From Maribacter antarcticus DSM 21422 (GTDB lineage Bacteria; Bacteroidota; Bacteroidia; Flavobacteriales; Flavobacteriaceae): a DNA stretch of 64,000 nucleotides. The stretch spans positions 1 to 64,000 of the forward strand of contig NZ_KK211215.1 of NCBI RefSeq assembly GCF_000621125.1, given 5' to 3'. The first letter of the stretch is position 1; every line of letters begins with the position of its first letter. This document shows, in pieces, positions 28,375 through 37,703 of the stretch. Made by a program: the position numbers and the translations under genes. The notes under the pieces were generated by a model. The model was not told where the DNA came from, made no database searches, and worked only from the letters and a program-made list of their open reading frames with translations.

Positions 28375-29577
28375 GTGCTAAAACTGTTTAAAAATATTAA
28401 AGGAGATAAAGCTATTTGGGCCATTGCGGCTCTATTGGCCTTATTTTCCTTTTTACCGGTCTATAGCGCCAGTAGTAATCTGGTCTATGTGTTAGGTAAT
28501 GGAACTACTGTTGGTCATCTGGTAAAGCATGCGTTATTATTATTTTTTGGTTTTGGCATTATCTACGGTGTTCATAAAATCCCGACACATTTTTTTAGGG
28601 GACTCTCTTTGATTGCCTTACCCATAATTTTGGTTTTGTTGGTTTTTGTATTGGCACAAGGAACAAATAGTGGGGAGACCAATGCCAGTAGGTGGATTCA
28701 TATACCCTATGTCGGGTTCGGGTTTCAGCCCTCCAATTTGGCGGCAGTAGTACTACTTATTTATGTGGCTAGATATCTTTCTAAGATACGGGATAGTACA
28801 GTTACGTTTACCGAAAGTATATTACCCTTATGGCTTCCTGTATTTTTTGTAGTGGTCTTGATTTTACCTGCTAACTTTTCTACCGCAGGTATTATATTTT
28901 CCATGGTATTGATGCTATGTTTTTTGGGAGGCTACCCTATAAAGTATTTGATGGGAATAGTAGCGACCGGATTGGTTTGTTTGACCCTATTTGTGGTAAC
29001 GGCAAAAGCATTTCCAGATTTGTTTCCTAACCGTGTAGATACTTGGATGAGCCGTATAGATAGTTTTACGAGTCCAGAAGATACAGATGCGAATTACCAG
29101 ATAGAAAGAGCAAAGATTGCTATCGCTACGGGTGGTATTGTAGGTAAGGGTGCTGGAAAGAGTGTGCAGAAAAACTTTTTACCACAGAGTTCTTCGGATT
29201 TTATTTATGCCATAATTGTCGAAGAATACGGTCTTGTGGGTGGTTTTGGCCTTGTATTGGTTTACCTGTTTTTACTGTTTCGTATTGTGGTAGTAGCCAA
29301 TGGTTCTACCTCTATTTTTAGCAAGCTATTGGTTTTAGGTGTGGGACTACCAATTGTATTTCAGGCCTTTATTAATATGGCGGTAGCCGTAGAATTATTT
29401 CCGGTAACAGGTCAGAATTTGCCATTGATAAGTAGTGGGGGAACTTCCAGTTGGATGACCTGCTTGGCTATAGGAATTATTTTGAGTGCTAGTAACAAGA
29501 GTTTGGTGCAGGATAATGGTGAATCAGCCGATTTTGATGAGAGCAACCCTTTAGAAGTGTTAAGTGGACAATTATAG
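28375..29577 (+). CDS. ftsW: Cell division protein FtsW (SEDS glycosyltransferase), GTG start
   Basis: Polymerises septal glycan strands in the inner membrane as partner of FtsI. 400 residues and about ten membrane helices of the SEDS fold. Recognisable segments are [18 protein letters not shown] and the late [17 protein letters not shown]. The start codon is GTG directly after the murD stop. The C-terminus overlaps murG by 14 bases. Confidence 0.95.
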   Translation: MLKLFKNIKGDKAIWAIAALLALFSFLPVYSASSNLVYVLGNGTTVGHLVKHALLLFFGFGIIYGVHKIPTHFFRGLSLIALPIILVLLVFVLAQGTNSGETNASRWIHIPYVGFGFQPSNLAAVVLLIYVARYLSKIRDSTVTFTESILPLWLPVFFVVVLILPANFSTAGIIFSMVLMLCFLGGYPIKYLMGIVATGLVCLTLFVVTAKAFPDLFPNRVDTWMSRIDSFTSPEDTDANYQIERAKIAIATGGIVGKGAGKSVQKNFLPQSSSDFIYAIIVEEYGLVGGFGLVLVYLFLLFRIVVVANGSTSIFSKLLVLGVGLPIVFQAFINMAVAVELFPVTGQNLPLISSGGTSSWMTCLAIGIILSASNKSLVQDNGESADFDESNPLEVLSGQL

Positions 29578-30655
29578 ATTTATTATTTCTGGAGGAGGAA
29601 CAGGCGGACACATATATCCGGCGATAGCCATAGCGAACGAATTAAAACGAAGGTTTCCAAAGGCTGAATTCCTATTCGTAGGTGCGAAGGATAGAATGGA
29701 AATGGAAAAAGTACCCCAAGCGGGGTATAGGATAGAAGGTTTGTGGATTACAGGGGTACAACGGAAACTAAGCTTTAAGAACTTGATGTTTCCATTTAAA
29801 TTAATAAGTAGTTTGATAAAAGCAGGTAACATAGTAAAACGGGTTAAGCCCCATGCCGTAATCGGTACGGGAGGGTTTGCCAGTGGGCCGCTTTTAAGGA
29901 TGGCATCAGGTAAGGGTATACCTTGTGTGTTACAGGAGCAGAATTCCTATGCTGGTATTACCAATAAACTACTTAAGGACAGGGTGCAGAAAATCTGTGT
30001 GGCTTATGATGGTATGGAACACTTTTTTCCAGCCGATAAAATAGTTAAAACAGGGAACCCGGTTCGTGCTGATTTGGTGTTGCTTACGGTAAATAAGAAA
30101 GATGCTTTGGATTTCTTTGAGCTGAACCCAACTAAAAAGACGGTTCTGTTCTTGGGTGGCAGTCTTGGTGCAAGACGTATCAATTCTCTTGTATCTGAAA
30201 AGCTAGCTTTTTTTCAGGATCTAGGAGTACAGGTCTTGTGGCAATGCGGAAAAGGTTATATAGAAGAGTATAAAGGACATGCGAACGAAACGGTAAAAGT
30301 GCATTCCTATTTGAATGATATGGATAAGGCTTATGTTGCTGCAGATATCATTATTTCTAGGGCGGGTGCTGGTTCGGTATCTGAATTGTGTATCGTAGGA
30401 AAACCTACCTTTTTTATTCCATCGCCCAATGTAGCGGAAGATCATCAGACCAAAAATGCCCAATCTCTGGAGAATCAGTCGGCAGCAATTCTGATTAGGG
30501 AATCCGATTTAAATGTAGATTTTGAAGCCAGTTTTATAGCGGTTTTTAATTCGGAAGAAAAACAAGAGGAGCTGTCTAGTAATATGAAAGCACTGGCGTT
30601 ACCAAATGCCACAAAAGATATATGTGACCAGGTGGAGAAATTATTAAAAATATAG
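29564..30655 (+). CDS. murG: UDP-GlcNAc:lipid I GlcNAc transferase MurG, GTG start
   Basis: Converts lipid I into lipid II on the cytoplasmic face. 363 residues of GT-B fold; glycine-rich loop [16 protein letters not shown] at residues 9-24, the HEQN-equivalent LQEQNSYAG, and nucleotide-sugar segment [17 protein letters not shown]. Starts at a GTG inside ftsW (14-base overlap), so translation is likely coupled. Confidence 0.97.
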   Translation: MDNYRFIISGGGTGGHIYPAIAIANELKRRFPKAEFLFVGAKDRMEMEKVPQAGYRIEGLWITGVQRKLSFKNLMFPFKLISSLIKAGNIVKRVKPHAVIGTGGFASGPLLRMASGKGIPCVLQEQNSYAGITNKLLKDRVQKICVAYDGMEHFFPADKIVKTGNPVRADLVLLTVNKKDALDFFELNPTKKTVLFLGGSLGARRINSLVSEKLAFFQDLGVQVLWQCGKGYIEEYKGHANETVKVHSYLNDMDKAYVAADIIISRAGAGSVSELCIVGKPTFFIPSPNVAEDHQTKNAQSLENQSAAILIRESDLNVDFEASFIAVFNSEEKQEELSSNMKALALPNATKDICDQVEKLLKI

Positions 30656-30687
30656 CATACCTACTAATAGGTTCTTGAAATTTTAAT

Positions 30688-32049
30688 ATGGATTTGAAAA
30701 GCATACATAGGGTTTATTTTATTGGTATCGGAGGCATAGGTATGTCTGCGTTAGCGCGATATTTCAGGTTTATAAACCTTCCTGTTGCAGGATATGATAA
30801 AACAAAAACCCCGTTGACTAGTGAATTGGTTGAAACAGGAATTTCTATTCATTACGAAGATAACGTGCAATTGATTCCAGCATCATTTCAGAACAAGAAA
30901 AGTACCCTAATTGTGTATACGCCTGCCGTGTCTGCATCGCATAGTGAATACCAATACTTTCAGAACAATGGTTTTGTGATAAAAAAGCGTTCCGAAGTAC
31001 TGGGTCTTATCACTAAAGATTCATTCTGTTTTGCGGTTGCAGGAACGCATGGCAAAACAACGACATCTTGTATTTTGGCACATTTACTAAAAGAAACTGG
31101 CACGCCGCTTACAGCATTTTTAGGAGGTATTTCTGAAGATTTTTATAGTAATTTTCTATTGGAAGGAACCGAGTATTCAGTTGTAGAGGCAGATGAGTTT
31201 GATCGTTCTTTTTTGCGTCTTACACCTAATGTCGCTTGTATAACCTCTATGGATGCCGATCATTTAGATATATATGGTGATGCGCAAGCATTAACTAATT
31301 CCTTCATCGACTTTACAAAACGTATAAAGCCCGGAGGAACTCTTTTTGTTCGCCAAGGTCTTCCGTTGGAAGGCATAACATATGGCATAGAGGACGATTC
31401 TGATTATTGTATCCATAGCATAACAATAGAACAAGGCGCCTATGTATTTGATTTGGTAGCGCCTAATATAGCTTTGAAAGGCGTCAGGTTCGCAAAACCG
31501 GGTAGGCATAATTTACTTAACGGTTTGGTTGCGTTTGCTATGGCAATAGAAGCTGGGTCCCCACCGGAGCACTTGGCACGTGCATTGGGTACATTTAAGG
31601 GTGTGCAGCGTAGATTTTCATATAAGATACATACACCGGCGTTTGTATTTATTGATGATTATGCACATCACCCAACAGAAATAGATGCCGTGTTTGATGC
31701 GATTGAAGAAATGCACCCTAATAAAAAGGTATTGGCTGTTTTTCAACCACATCTTTTTACTAGAACTCGGGATTTTGGTAATGAATTTGCGAAAAGCCTT
31801 TCCAAATTCGATTCGGTCCTATTGCTCGAAATTTATCCTGCAAGGGAAACACCTATATCTGGAATAGACTCCGACTGGTTGTTAAGAAAAATGACCAATT
31901 CCAGTAAAAAGGTAGTAAAAAAGGAAGCTATTCTGGCAGAAATAAAGGCTCAAAATCCTGATTTACTGGTGACTATGGGAGCTGGGGATATAGGTCTGGA
32001 AATAGAAAAAATTAAAAATGAACTGACATATGCAAACGAACTGGAGTAA
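30688..32049 (+). CDS. murC: UDP-MurNAc:L-alanine ligase
   Basis: First amino-acid ligase of stem-peptide synthesis. 453 residues: N-terminal UDP-binding loop GIGGIGMSALAR (about 12-23), ATPase P-loop VAGTHGKTTTS (about 119-129), then DDYAHHPTEI typical of MurC. Overlaps ftsQ by 20 bases. Confidence 0.97.
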   Translation: MDLKSIHRVYFIGIGGIGMSALARYFRFINLPVAGYDKTKTPLTSELVETGISIHYEDNVQLIPASFQNKKSTLIVYTPAVSASHSEYQYFQNNGFVIKKRSEVLGLITKDSFCFAVAGTHGKTTTSCILAHLLKETGTPLTAFLGGISEDFYSNFLLEGTEYSVVEADEFDRSFLRLTPNVACITSMDADHLDIYGDAQALTNSFIDFTKRIKPGGTLFVRQGLPLEGITYGIEDDSDYCIHSITIEQGAYVFDLVAPNIALKGVRFAKPGRHNLLNGLVAFAMAIEAGSPPEHLARALGTFKGVQRRFSYKIHTPAFVFIDDYAHHPTEIDAVFDAIEEMHPNKKVLAVFQPHLFTRTRDFGNEFAKSLSKFDSVLLLEIYPARETPISGIDSDWLLRKMTNSSKKVVKKEAILAEIKAQNPDLLVTMGAGDIGLEIEKIKNELTYANELE

Positions 32050-32749
32050 CATAAAGTTAATTGCGCTGATTTTAGCAATCATGGGGCTGTACGCGTTTTC
32101 CAATCAGCGAAACAGCAGGAGAAATATTGTTAAAATGAAGGTAGAGTTTAGTGGGGACGAGAACCTCTACCTCACGGAAGGAACGGTTAATAAATTGTTA
32201 ATACAAAATTATGGTGGACTTAAAAATGTACCTAAAGAAAAGATAGCTTTGAATACTGTAGAAAAGGCAATAGAAGCTAATGAAATGGTGAAAAGTGCCC
32301 AAGTGTATCTTACTATAGATGGTGAACTTACGTCTAGAATTATTCAACGTAAACCAATCGGTCGCATAGAGGGAAAATCGAAATTCTATCTGGATGACGA
32401 AGGAAGGCGTATGCCATTTTCGGCTAATCATTCTGCCAGGGTTCCAATAATCACAGGGAATGTTACCGGTGAAAGCCTGGAGGATGTATATGTTATTTTG
32501 GAATTTATCAATGCGGATGGCTTTTTGCGTAAAAACGTAATTGGTATTCATATTGATGAAAAGGACAATTACAAATTGAAATTTAGATTAAACCAATTTG
32601 TAGTGAATTTAGGAAATATAGATAGTCTAGCGGAAAAGTTCAGCAATTTCAAAGCGTTTTACGCTAAGGCGAACAAGGATAAAACCTTGGAAGATTTTGC
32701 CGTAGTAAGTTTGGAATTCAATAATCAAGTAGTGTGCACTAAAATTTAA
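32030..32749 (+). CDS. ftsQ: Cell division protein FtsQ
   Basis: 239 residues: short cytoplasmic tail, one membrane helix (about 5-22, IKLIALILAIMGLYAF), then a periplasmic POTRA-like part (MKVEFSGDENLYLTEGTV) and a beta domain with IIQRKPIGRIEGKSKFYLD. The layout and the position between murC and ftsA identify it as FtsQ, the scaffold of the FtsQLB complex. Sequence conservation is low as usual. Confidence 0.92.
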   Translation: MQTNWSNIKLIALILAIMGLYAFSNQRNSRRNIVKMKVEFSGDENLYLTEGTVNKLLIQNYGGLKNVPKEKIALNTVEKAIEANEMVKSAQVYLTIDGELTSRIIQRKPIGRIEGKSKFYLDDEGRRMPFSANHSARVPIITGNVTGESLEDVYVILEFINADGFLRKNVIGIHIDEKDNYKLKFRLNQFVVNLGNIDSLAEKFSNFKAFYAKANKDKTLEDFAVVSLEFNNQVVCTKI

Positions 32750-32755
32750 AAGGGA

Positions 32756-34084
32756 ATGGAACAAGCTAATTATTCAGTCGGTCTAGACATCGGAACAACG
32801 AAGATCGTTGCCATCATTGGTAAAGAAAACGAATATGGAAAGATTGAGATTTTGGGCATTGGAAAGTCTAAAAGTTTGGGCGTTCACCGTGGTGTAGTAA
32901 ACAATATCACACAAACCATAAAATCGATACAACAGGCTGTTGAAGAGGCCGAAAGTACCTCGGGCCTAAAAATCAGTAACGTAGTAGTGGGCATCGCAGG
33001 GCAGCACATCCGAAGTTTACAGCACAGCGATTATATTACCAGAGCAGATTCTGAGGAGGTTATTGGAGATATTGATTTAGACAGGCTCGTAAATCAAGTG
33101 CATAAGTTAATTATGCTGCCGGGAGAGGAGATTATTCATGTGCTTCCACAAGAATATAAGGTTGATGGGCAAGCGGAAATTAAGCAGCCTATAGGCATGT
33201 ATGGTGGGCGTTTAGAGGCTAATTTCCATGTTGTTGTAGGTCAGGTAACCTCCATAAAAAACGTGGGTAGGTGTATTAAAAGTGCAGGCCTTGGACTAGG
33301 GAATATTACGTTGGAACCATTGGCGTCATCCGATGCTGTTTTAAGTCAGGAAGAAAAAGAAGCAGGGGTTGCACTAATAGATATAGGAGGAGGTACTACC
33401 GATTTAGCCATTTTTAAAGATGGTATTATAAGGCACACCGCGGTCATCCCTTTTGGTGGTGGTATAATCACCGAAGATATCAAGGAAGGCTGTTCTATTA
33501 TAGAGAAGCAGGCTGAGTTATTAAAAATGAAGTTTGGTTCTGCATGGCCAGGGGAAAACAAAGAGAATGAGATTGTTTCCATACAGGGTCTAAGAGGAAG
33601 GGAGCCTAAGGAGATTTCTTTAAAAAACCTCTCAAAAATCATACATGCTAGGGTTGTAGAGATTATTGAGCAGGTGTACGTAGAAATCAAGAACTATGGA
33701 CATGACGAACAAAAGAAAAAACTAATTGCGGGTATTGTTCTTACTGGTGGGGGAAGCCAGTTAAAGCATTTAAAGCAATTGGTAGAGTACATTACAGGAA
33801 TGGATACCAGAATAGGATATCCGAATGAGCATTTGGCAGGTGATTCTGACGCCGAGATAGCAAGTCCTTTATATGCCACGGCGGTAGGTCTGTTAATGAA
33901 TGCGGTGAAGAATCAATCTAAAATGCAGGCCGAGGTTACTTCAGCTCTAGAATCGGATATAGTAACCGATGAAGAAGAACGAGTGGAGGAGCTTCACGTC
34001 AACGAAGAAAGAAGAAAGGAACGTAAATCAGTGTTTGATAAATGGTCCGAAAAGTTAAAGGAATTTTTAGATAACGCAGAGTAG
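32756..34084 (+). CDS. ftsA: Cell division protein FtsA
   Basis: Actin-like protein that ties FtsZ filaments to the membrane. 442 residues: phosphate-1 motif VGLDIGTTKIVAIIG, the inserted 1C subdomain, phosphate-2 IDIGGGTTDLAIF and adenosine motif VLTGGGSQLKHL. The C-terminus (FDKWSEKLKEFLDNAE) has the form of the amphipathic membrane-targeting helix, after an acidic linker. Confidence 0.96.
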   Translation: MEQANYSVGLDIGTTKIVAIIGKENEYGKIEILGIGKSKSLGVHRGVVNNITQTIKSIQQAVEEAESTSGLKISNVVVGIAGQHIRSLQHSDYITRADSEEVIGDIDLDRLVNQVHKLIMLPGEEIIHVLPQEYKVDGQAEIKQPIGMYGGRLEANFHVVVGQVTSIKNVGRCIKSAGLGLGNITLEPLASSDAVLSQEEKEAGVALIDIGGGTTDLAIFKDGIIRHTAVIPFGGGIITEDIKEGCSIIEKQAELLKMKFGSAWPGENKENEIVSIQGLRGREPKEISLKNLSKIIHARVVEIIEQVYVEIKNYGHDEQKKKLIAGIVLTGGGSQLKHLKQLVEYITGMDTRIGYPNEHLAGDSDAEIASPLYATAVGLLMNAVKNQSKMQAEVTSALESDIVTDEEERVEELHVNEERRKERKSVFDKWSEKLKEFLDNAE

Positions 34085-34129
34085 AACAACCACAGCATAA
34101 AGCATACTATAACCAGTAATAAAAACAAT

Positions 34130-36037
34130 ATGAGCAACAGCAGCGAATTTGACAATATCTCTTTTGATCTACCAAAGAATAAAAGCAATGTAATCAAGGT
34201 CATTGGCGTAGGAGGAGGTGGTAGTAATGCCATTAATCATATGTTCCAGGCCGGAATTAACGGAGTAGATTTCGTTATCTGTAATACAGATTCACAGGCT
34301 TTGGACAACAGTCCCGTTCCGTATAAGATTCAATTGGGGGTTTCGTTAACAGAAGGATTGGGCGCTGGTGCCAACCCCGAAGTTGGGGAGCAAGCTGCCA
34401 TGGAGAGCATGGAGGACATCAAACAGATGTTAGACAATACAACCAAGATGATATTCATTACTGCGGGTATGGGTGGGGGAACAGGAACTGGTGCTGCTCC
34501 TGTTATCGCAAAGTTTGCAAAAGAAATGGATGTGCTCACGGTTGGTATCGTTACCATGCCCTTTAATTTTGAAGGGAAAATGCGTTGTGATCAAGCTCAA
34601 AAAGGTATAGAGAAGCTTAGAAATAACGTAGATTCCTTAATCATAATTAACAATAACAAGCTAAGAGAGGTATATGGTAACCTTGGTTTTAAGGCTGGGT
34701 TTTCAAAAGCAGACGAAGTTTTGGCCACCGCGGCAAGAGGGATTGCCGAGGTAATAACACATCACTACACACAGAATATAGATTTACGCGATGCTAAAAC
34801 CGTACTTTCCAATAGTGGTACGGCCATCATGGGCTCCGCAATTGCTTCGGGTTCCGCTAGGGCAAATGAGGCTATTATGAAGGCCTTGGATTCGCCTTTG
34901 TTAAACGATAATAAAATCCAGGGGGCTAAAAATGTGTTGTTGCTCATCGTTTCAGGTGCTCAAGAAATTACTATAGATGAAATTGGTGAAATCAATGACC
35001 ACATTCAAATTGAAGCAGGGCATGGAGCGAACATCATTATGGGTGTTGGTGAAGATGATGGATTAGGCGAAGCCATCGCTGTAACAGTTATCGCAACGGG
35101 ATTTAATATAGAACAACAGGACGATATTGTAAACACTGAGTCAAAAAAAATAATCCATAATCTGGAGGAGGAGCAGAAAGCGGAAATGGAGCTTATGTCC
35201 TCCAATAAAACGGTACATGTTGTTGTAGAGGACAAAGTGGACGATACACCACAAACCCGTTATGAATTGGTTGATCATGGAGATTTCGATTTAATACCTA
35301 CCACAAATTATATCAAAAATTTTAATGTTTTTTATGAAGAGGTAGTAGCTAAAAATGTTTCGGAGGAAGATTTTGTAATCATAGAATCTTCGGATGCACT
35401 GCGCGAGATAGAGGTGGTTCAGGCAGAAGAGTTGAAAGCAGAAGATAAAGAGGACCAATTTGCAATGGGCTTTGAGTTGCCTTTGGTCACCGATGAAGAG
35501 GAAAATAAAAATGTTGTCATGTTCGACCTTAATGATGAAGTTAAGGATATGGACGTAAATGATAGCGTTGAAATTATCCCGGTCTTGGAGTATAATAATA
35601 AGGGAGAAACGAGATATAGTCTAGATGACTATATGCAACTGGAAAACAAACTTACGGGAGCAAAATCAAAAGCGGAGGAATTTGAACCTAAGATAGTGGA
35701 GGATGAGCTGGTTTTTGAAAGAAAAACCCTTGCTCCTAAAACTCCTTTAGCGCGGCCCGATGAGCAAATGGACCCAATGGAAACACCTATAGAGGAATTA
35801 TTAAAGGAAAGGGCTGATGAAAGAAGGAGGAAATTGAAGGATTTTAATTATAAGTTTAAGAATAGTGTAAACAATATAGACGAATTTGAAAAGCAACCTG
35901 CATACAAAAGACAAGGGGTCGATTTAAACGAAAATACTAGAGAGCAAAAGATTTCTAGGACTAGTTTAAGTGATGATAGCAACAATGATATTCAGTTGCG
36001 GTCAAATAACTCTTTCTTACACGATAATGTAGACTAG
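34130..36037 (+). CDS. ftsZ: Cell division GTPase FtsZ with long C-terminal extension
   Basis: Forms the Z-ring. 635 residues, much longer than the 383 of E. coli; the GTPase and C-terminal polymerisation domains end near residue 330 and the rest is an acidic then basic, low-complexity linker with a short conserved tail (QLRSNNSFLHDN). GTP-binding motif GGGTGTGAAPV and T7 loop NIDLRDAKTVL (Asn, Asp, Asp kept) are intact, so GTPase activity is expected. Long linkers are known in flavobacterial FtsZ. Followed by a hairpin terminator. Confidence 0.97.
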   Translation: MSNSSEFDNISFDLPKNKSNVIKVIGVGGGGSNAINHMFQAGINGVDFVICNTDSQALDNSPVPYKIQLGVSLTEGLGAGANPEVGEQAAMESMEDIKQMLDNTTKMIFITAGMGGGTGTGAAPVIAKFAKEMDVLTVGIVTMPFNFEGKMRCDQAQKGIEKLRNNVDSLIIINNNKLREVYGNLGFKAGFSKADEVLATAARGIAEVITHHYTQNIDLRDAKTVLSNSGTAIMGSAIASGSARANEAIMKALDSPLLNDNKIQGAKNVLLLIVSGAQEITIDEIGEINDHIQIEAGHGANIIMGVGEDDGLGEAIAVTVIATGFNIEQQDDIVNTESKKIIHNLEEEQKAEMELMSSNKTVHVVVEDKVDDTPQTRYELVDHGDFDLIPTTNYIKNFNVFYEEVVAKNVSEEDFVIIESSDALREIEVVQAEELKAEDKEDQFAMGFELPLVTDEEENKNVVMFDLNDEVKDMDVNDSVEIIPVLEYNNKGETRYSLDDYMQLENKLTGAKSKAEEFEPKIVEDELVFERKTLAPKTPLARPDEQMDPMETPIEELLKERADERRRKLKDFNYKFKNSVNNIDEFEKQPAYKRQGVDLNENTREQKISRTSLSDDSNNDIQLRSNNSFLHDNVD

Positions 36038-36059
36038 ACTTACCTTAAATCATAACTTT

Positions 36060-36097
36060 TATACCCGAAAAAAGAGTTGTTGACGGGTATATTTTTT
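36060..36097 (+). terminator. Terminator at the end of the dcw cluster
   Basis: TATACCCG pairs with CGGGTATA around a 16-base loop, then a T run of six. It closes the long mraZ-ftsZ unit. Confidence 0.75.
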
Positions 36098-36104
36098 ATA
36101 TTCG
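36097..36104 (+). promoter_or_regulatory. Possible -7 element of the yqeY gene
   Basis: TATATTCG differs by one base from TAnnTTTG and lies 23 bases before the yqeY ATG, at the end of the terminator T run. No clear -33 element at the usual distance. Confidence 0.3.
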
Positions 36105-36126
36105 TACTTTCTTAAAATAGGCTATT

Positions 36127-36570
36127 ATGGGATTGCAACAGCAGGTAACAGATCAAATGAAAACAGCGATGAAGGCAAAGGATACCGTGGCCTTGGAATC
36201 GTTGCGCGCCATTAAATCAGAGCTTCTGTTGTCTCAGACAAGTGGGGATGGAATGCTTTCCGAAGATGATGAAGTGAAATTAGTGCAAAAGTTGGTAAAA
36301 CAACGGAAGGATAGTGCCGCCATATTCAGTGAGCAAGGTAGAGAAGATTTAGCGAAACCTGAATTGGCACAAATTGCAGTTTTAGAACAGTTTTTACCAG
36401 AACAGTTAACCGATGCCGAAATAGAAAAAGTAGTCATCCAGACTATAGCGGCAACAGGAGCATCTGGGATGAAAGATATGGGTAAGGTTATGGGCATGGT
36501 GTCAAAGGAGTTGGCAGGTCAGGCTGATGGAAAAACTATTTCTAGTATTGTTAAAATTAAATTGTCGTAA
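36127..36570 (+). CDS. GatB/YqeY domain protein
   Basis: 147 residues matching the YqeY family throughout (MKAKDTVALESLRAIKSE, then LVKQRKDSAAIFSEQGREDLA, and ASGMKDMGKVMGMV). The fold resembles the tail domain of the GatB amidotransferase subunit. The family's role is unsettled; a link to tRNA-dependent amidation is only inferred. It lies between ftsZ and tRNA-Arg. Confidence 0.93.
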   Translation: MGLQQQVTDQMKTAMKAKDTVALESLRAIKSELLLSQTSGDGMLSEDDEVKLVQKLVKQRKDSAAIFSEQGREDLAKPELAQIAVLEQFLPEQLTDAEIEKVVIQTIAATGASGMKDMGKVMGMVSKELAGQADGKTISSIVKIKLS

Positions 36571-36596
36571 AGTAACACTATCGCAAGTAGAAATTC

Positions 36597-36604
36597 TATT
36601 TTTG
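36597..36604 (+). promoter_or_regulatory. -7 element of tRNA-Arg
   Basis: TATTTTTG is an exact TAnnTTTG match, ending 14 bases before the mature tRNA 5' end. No TTG at the usual -33 distance is visible. Confidence 0.5.
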
Positions 36605-36618
36605 AATATTTAATAAAA

Positions 36619-36692
36619 GGCCGCGTGGCGCAACTGAATAGCGCATCAGATTTCGGCTCTGAGGGTTGGGGGTTTGAATCCCTTCGCGGTCA
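36619..36692 (+). tRNA. tRNA-Arg (anticodon UCG)
   Basis: A full cloverleaf can be folded. Acceptor GGCCGCG pairs with CGCGGTC (one G-U pair), the D stem is GCGC/GCGC, the anticodon stem TCAGA/TCTGA holds the loop TTTCGGC with anticodon TCG (reads CGA and other CGN codons), and the T arm is GGGGG-TTTGAAT-CCCTT. The discriminator is A and CCA is not encoded. It is a single tRNA with its own -7 element and terminator. Confidence 0.95.
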
Positions 36693-36699
36693 CTGCAAG

Positions 36700-36733
36700 C
36701 AAAGAACCATGTCTTTTTAGACATGGTTCTTTG
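36700..36733. terminator. Terminator after tRNA-Arg
   Basis: CAAAGAACCATGTCT pairs with AGACATGGTTCTTTG around a short T loop, a perfect 15-base stem beginning 8 bases after the tRNA. Confidence 0.85.
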
Positions 36734-37138
36734 TTTTAGTTAATAATCAAGGTAAAGGCATGAATTGTTTCGAAAAAATAAAGTGATAGGGTACTAGCTA
36801 GCGGTATTCTAGTTGTAACATTAGCAGTTATAGAATATACAATCCCTTTGCATCAATCCAAGGGAAAATGCTGTCTGTTTATATTGGATTTTATTACCTA
36901 GTGGTCTTAAATTAATATAATTGTAGAACTTCGTCGTTCTTTTTTAAAGGTATATTACAGAAAATAACTACCATGCATCAATATTTTGAAGTAGCAATTT
37001 TGGTATTTGAATTCTAGTTTCTGTAGACTCGAAAAAACAGGAAAGACCATAGCTAATGTTCTAATTCTATTACTATTTTTTTAAATAAAAGCAACAACTT
37101 ATTTTAACGGTTATCGTATTAACATTTATTTAGATTAA
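36734..37138. other. Intergenic region before the efflux regulator, no gene seen
   Basis: About 400 AT-rich bases. A small hairpin with T run (AGAAC-TTCGTC-GTTCT then TTTTT, near 36927) is too short to support a call. The promoter and operator of the regulator gene follow. Confidence 0.5.
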
Positions 37139-37162
37139 TTAGTTCCGAACTATACGAACTAA
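37139..37162. promoter_or_regulatory. Inverted repeat, probable operator of the efflux regulator
   Basis: TTAGTTC and GAACTAA form perfect 7-base arms with a 10-base spacer; inside it GTTCCGAAC is itself a dyad, so several AGTTC/GAACT half-sites overlap. The dyad sits just upstream of the -7 element in the -33 region of the regulator gene, suited to autorepression. Confidence 0.55.
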
Positions 37163-37166
37163 CTTT

Positions 37167-37174
37167 TACTTTTG
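37167..37174 (+). promoter_or_regulatory. -7 element of the efflux operon
   Basis: TACTTTTG matches TAnnTTTG, 24 bases before ATG 37199. It also shows why a TTG at 37172 in the same frame is not the start: that codon is part of the promoter. Confidence 0.55.
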
Positions 37175-37198
37175 TATCATAAATGGAATAGGACAAGG

Positions 37199-37684
37199 AT
37201 GAATTGTACTTCTAAGGAAAAAAAGGATTTGGTAGAGGAATTGGGGTTATTCGTTCAAGAACGGCATAAACTACCTCCATTGGCAGCGCGGATTTATTCC
37301 ATTCTCGTTTTGTCTTCTAATGAGGGCTATTCTTTTGAACAGTTGATGGGAATCACCCAATCAAGTAAAAGTTCCGTATCTACGAATTTAAAGTTGCTAA
37401 TTTCTTTAAAATTTGTGGACTACTATACTAGAACCGGAAATAGGAAACGCTTTTTTCATAGCACTGGCAGCTATGTGAAAAATATGCTGAATGAGCATGT
37501 AGATTCCGTTTACAAAGAATTACGAATTGCAAACAAAGTAAATACATTCAATAAAAACTATAATCCTGCAAAATTTAAAGAAAAAGGTTATGTGGGAATC
37601 ATATTTCAAACCTACTTGGAAACTCAAAAACAAAATTTGGAGGATACTTTAGAAAAGATAGTTGCATTTCAAAATAATAATTAA
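37199..37684 (+). CDS. MarR/GbsR-type transcriptional regulator of the efflux operon
   Basis: 161 residues from ATG 37199. A winged helix-turn-helix is visible (about 25-95: LPPLAARIYSILVLSSNEGYS, then GITQSSKSSVSTNLKLLIS and wing TRTGNRKRFFHS), followed by a helical dimerisation tail. The pattern fits the GbsR/MarR-like group. It is first in a four-gene operon with an RND efflux system (20 bases to the adaptor), and a dyad lies on its promoter, so I infer that it represses the pump and itself and responds to a substrate. The ligand is unknown. Confidence 0.87.
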   Translation: MNCTSKEKKDLVEELGLFVQERHKLPPLAARIYSILVLSSNEGYSFEQLMGITQSSKSSVSTNLKLLISLKFVDYYTRTGNRKRFFHSTGSYVKNMLNEHVDSVYKELRIANKVNTFNKNYNPAKFKEKGYVGIIFQTYLETQKQNLEDTLEKIVAFQNNN

Positions 37685-37703
37685 ATAATACCCATCCGTT
37701 GCT

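Noticed and set aside
36920-36950. Hairpin AGAAC-TTCGTC-GTTCT with T run as terminator of a small RNA
   Set aside because: The stem is only five bases and no promoter match lies at a suitable distance upstream.
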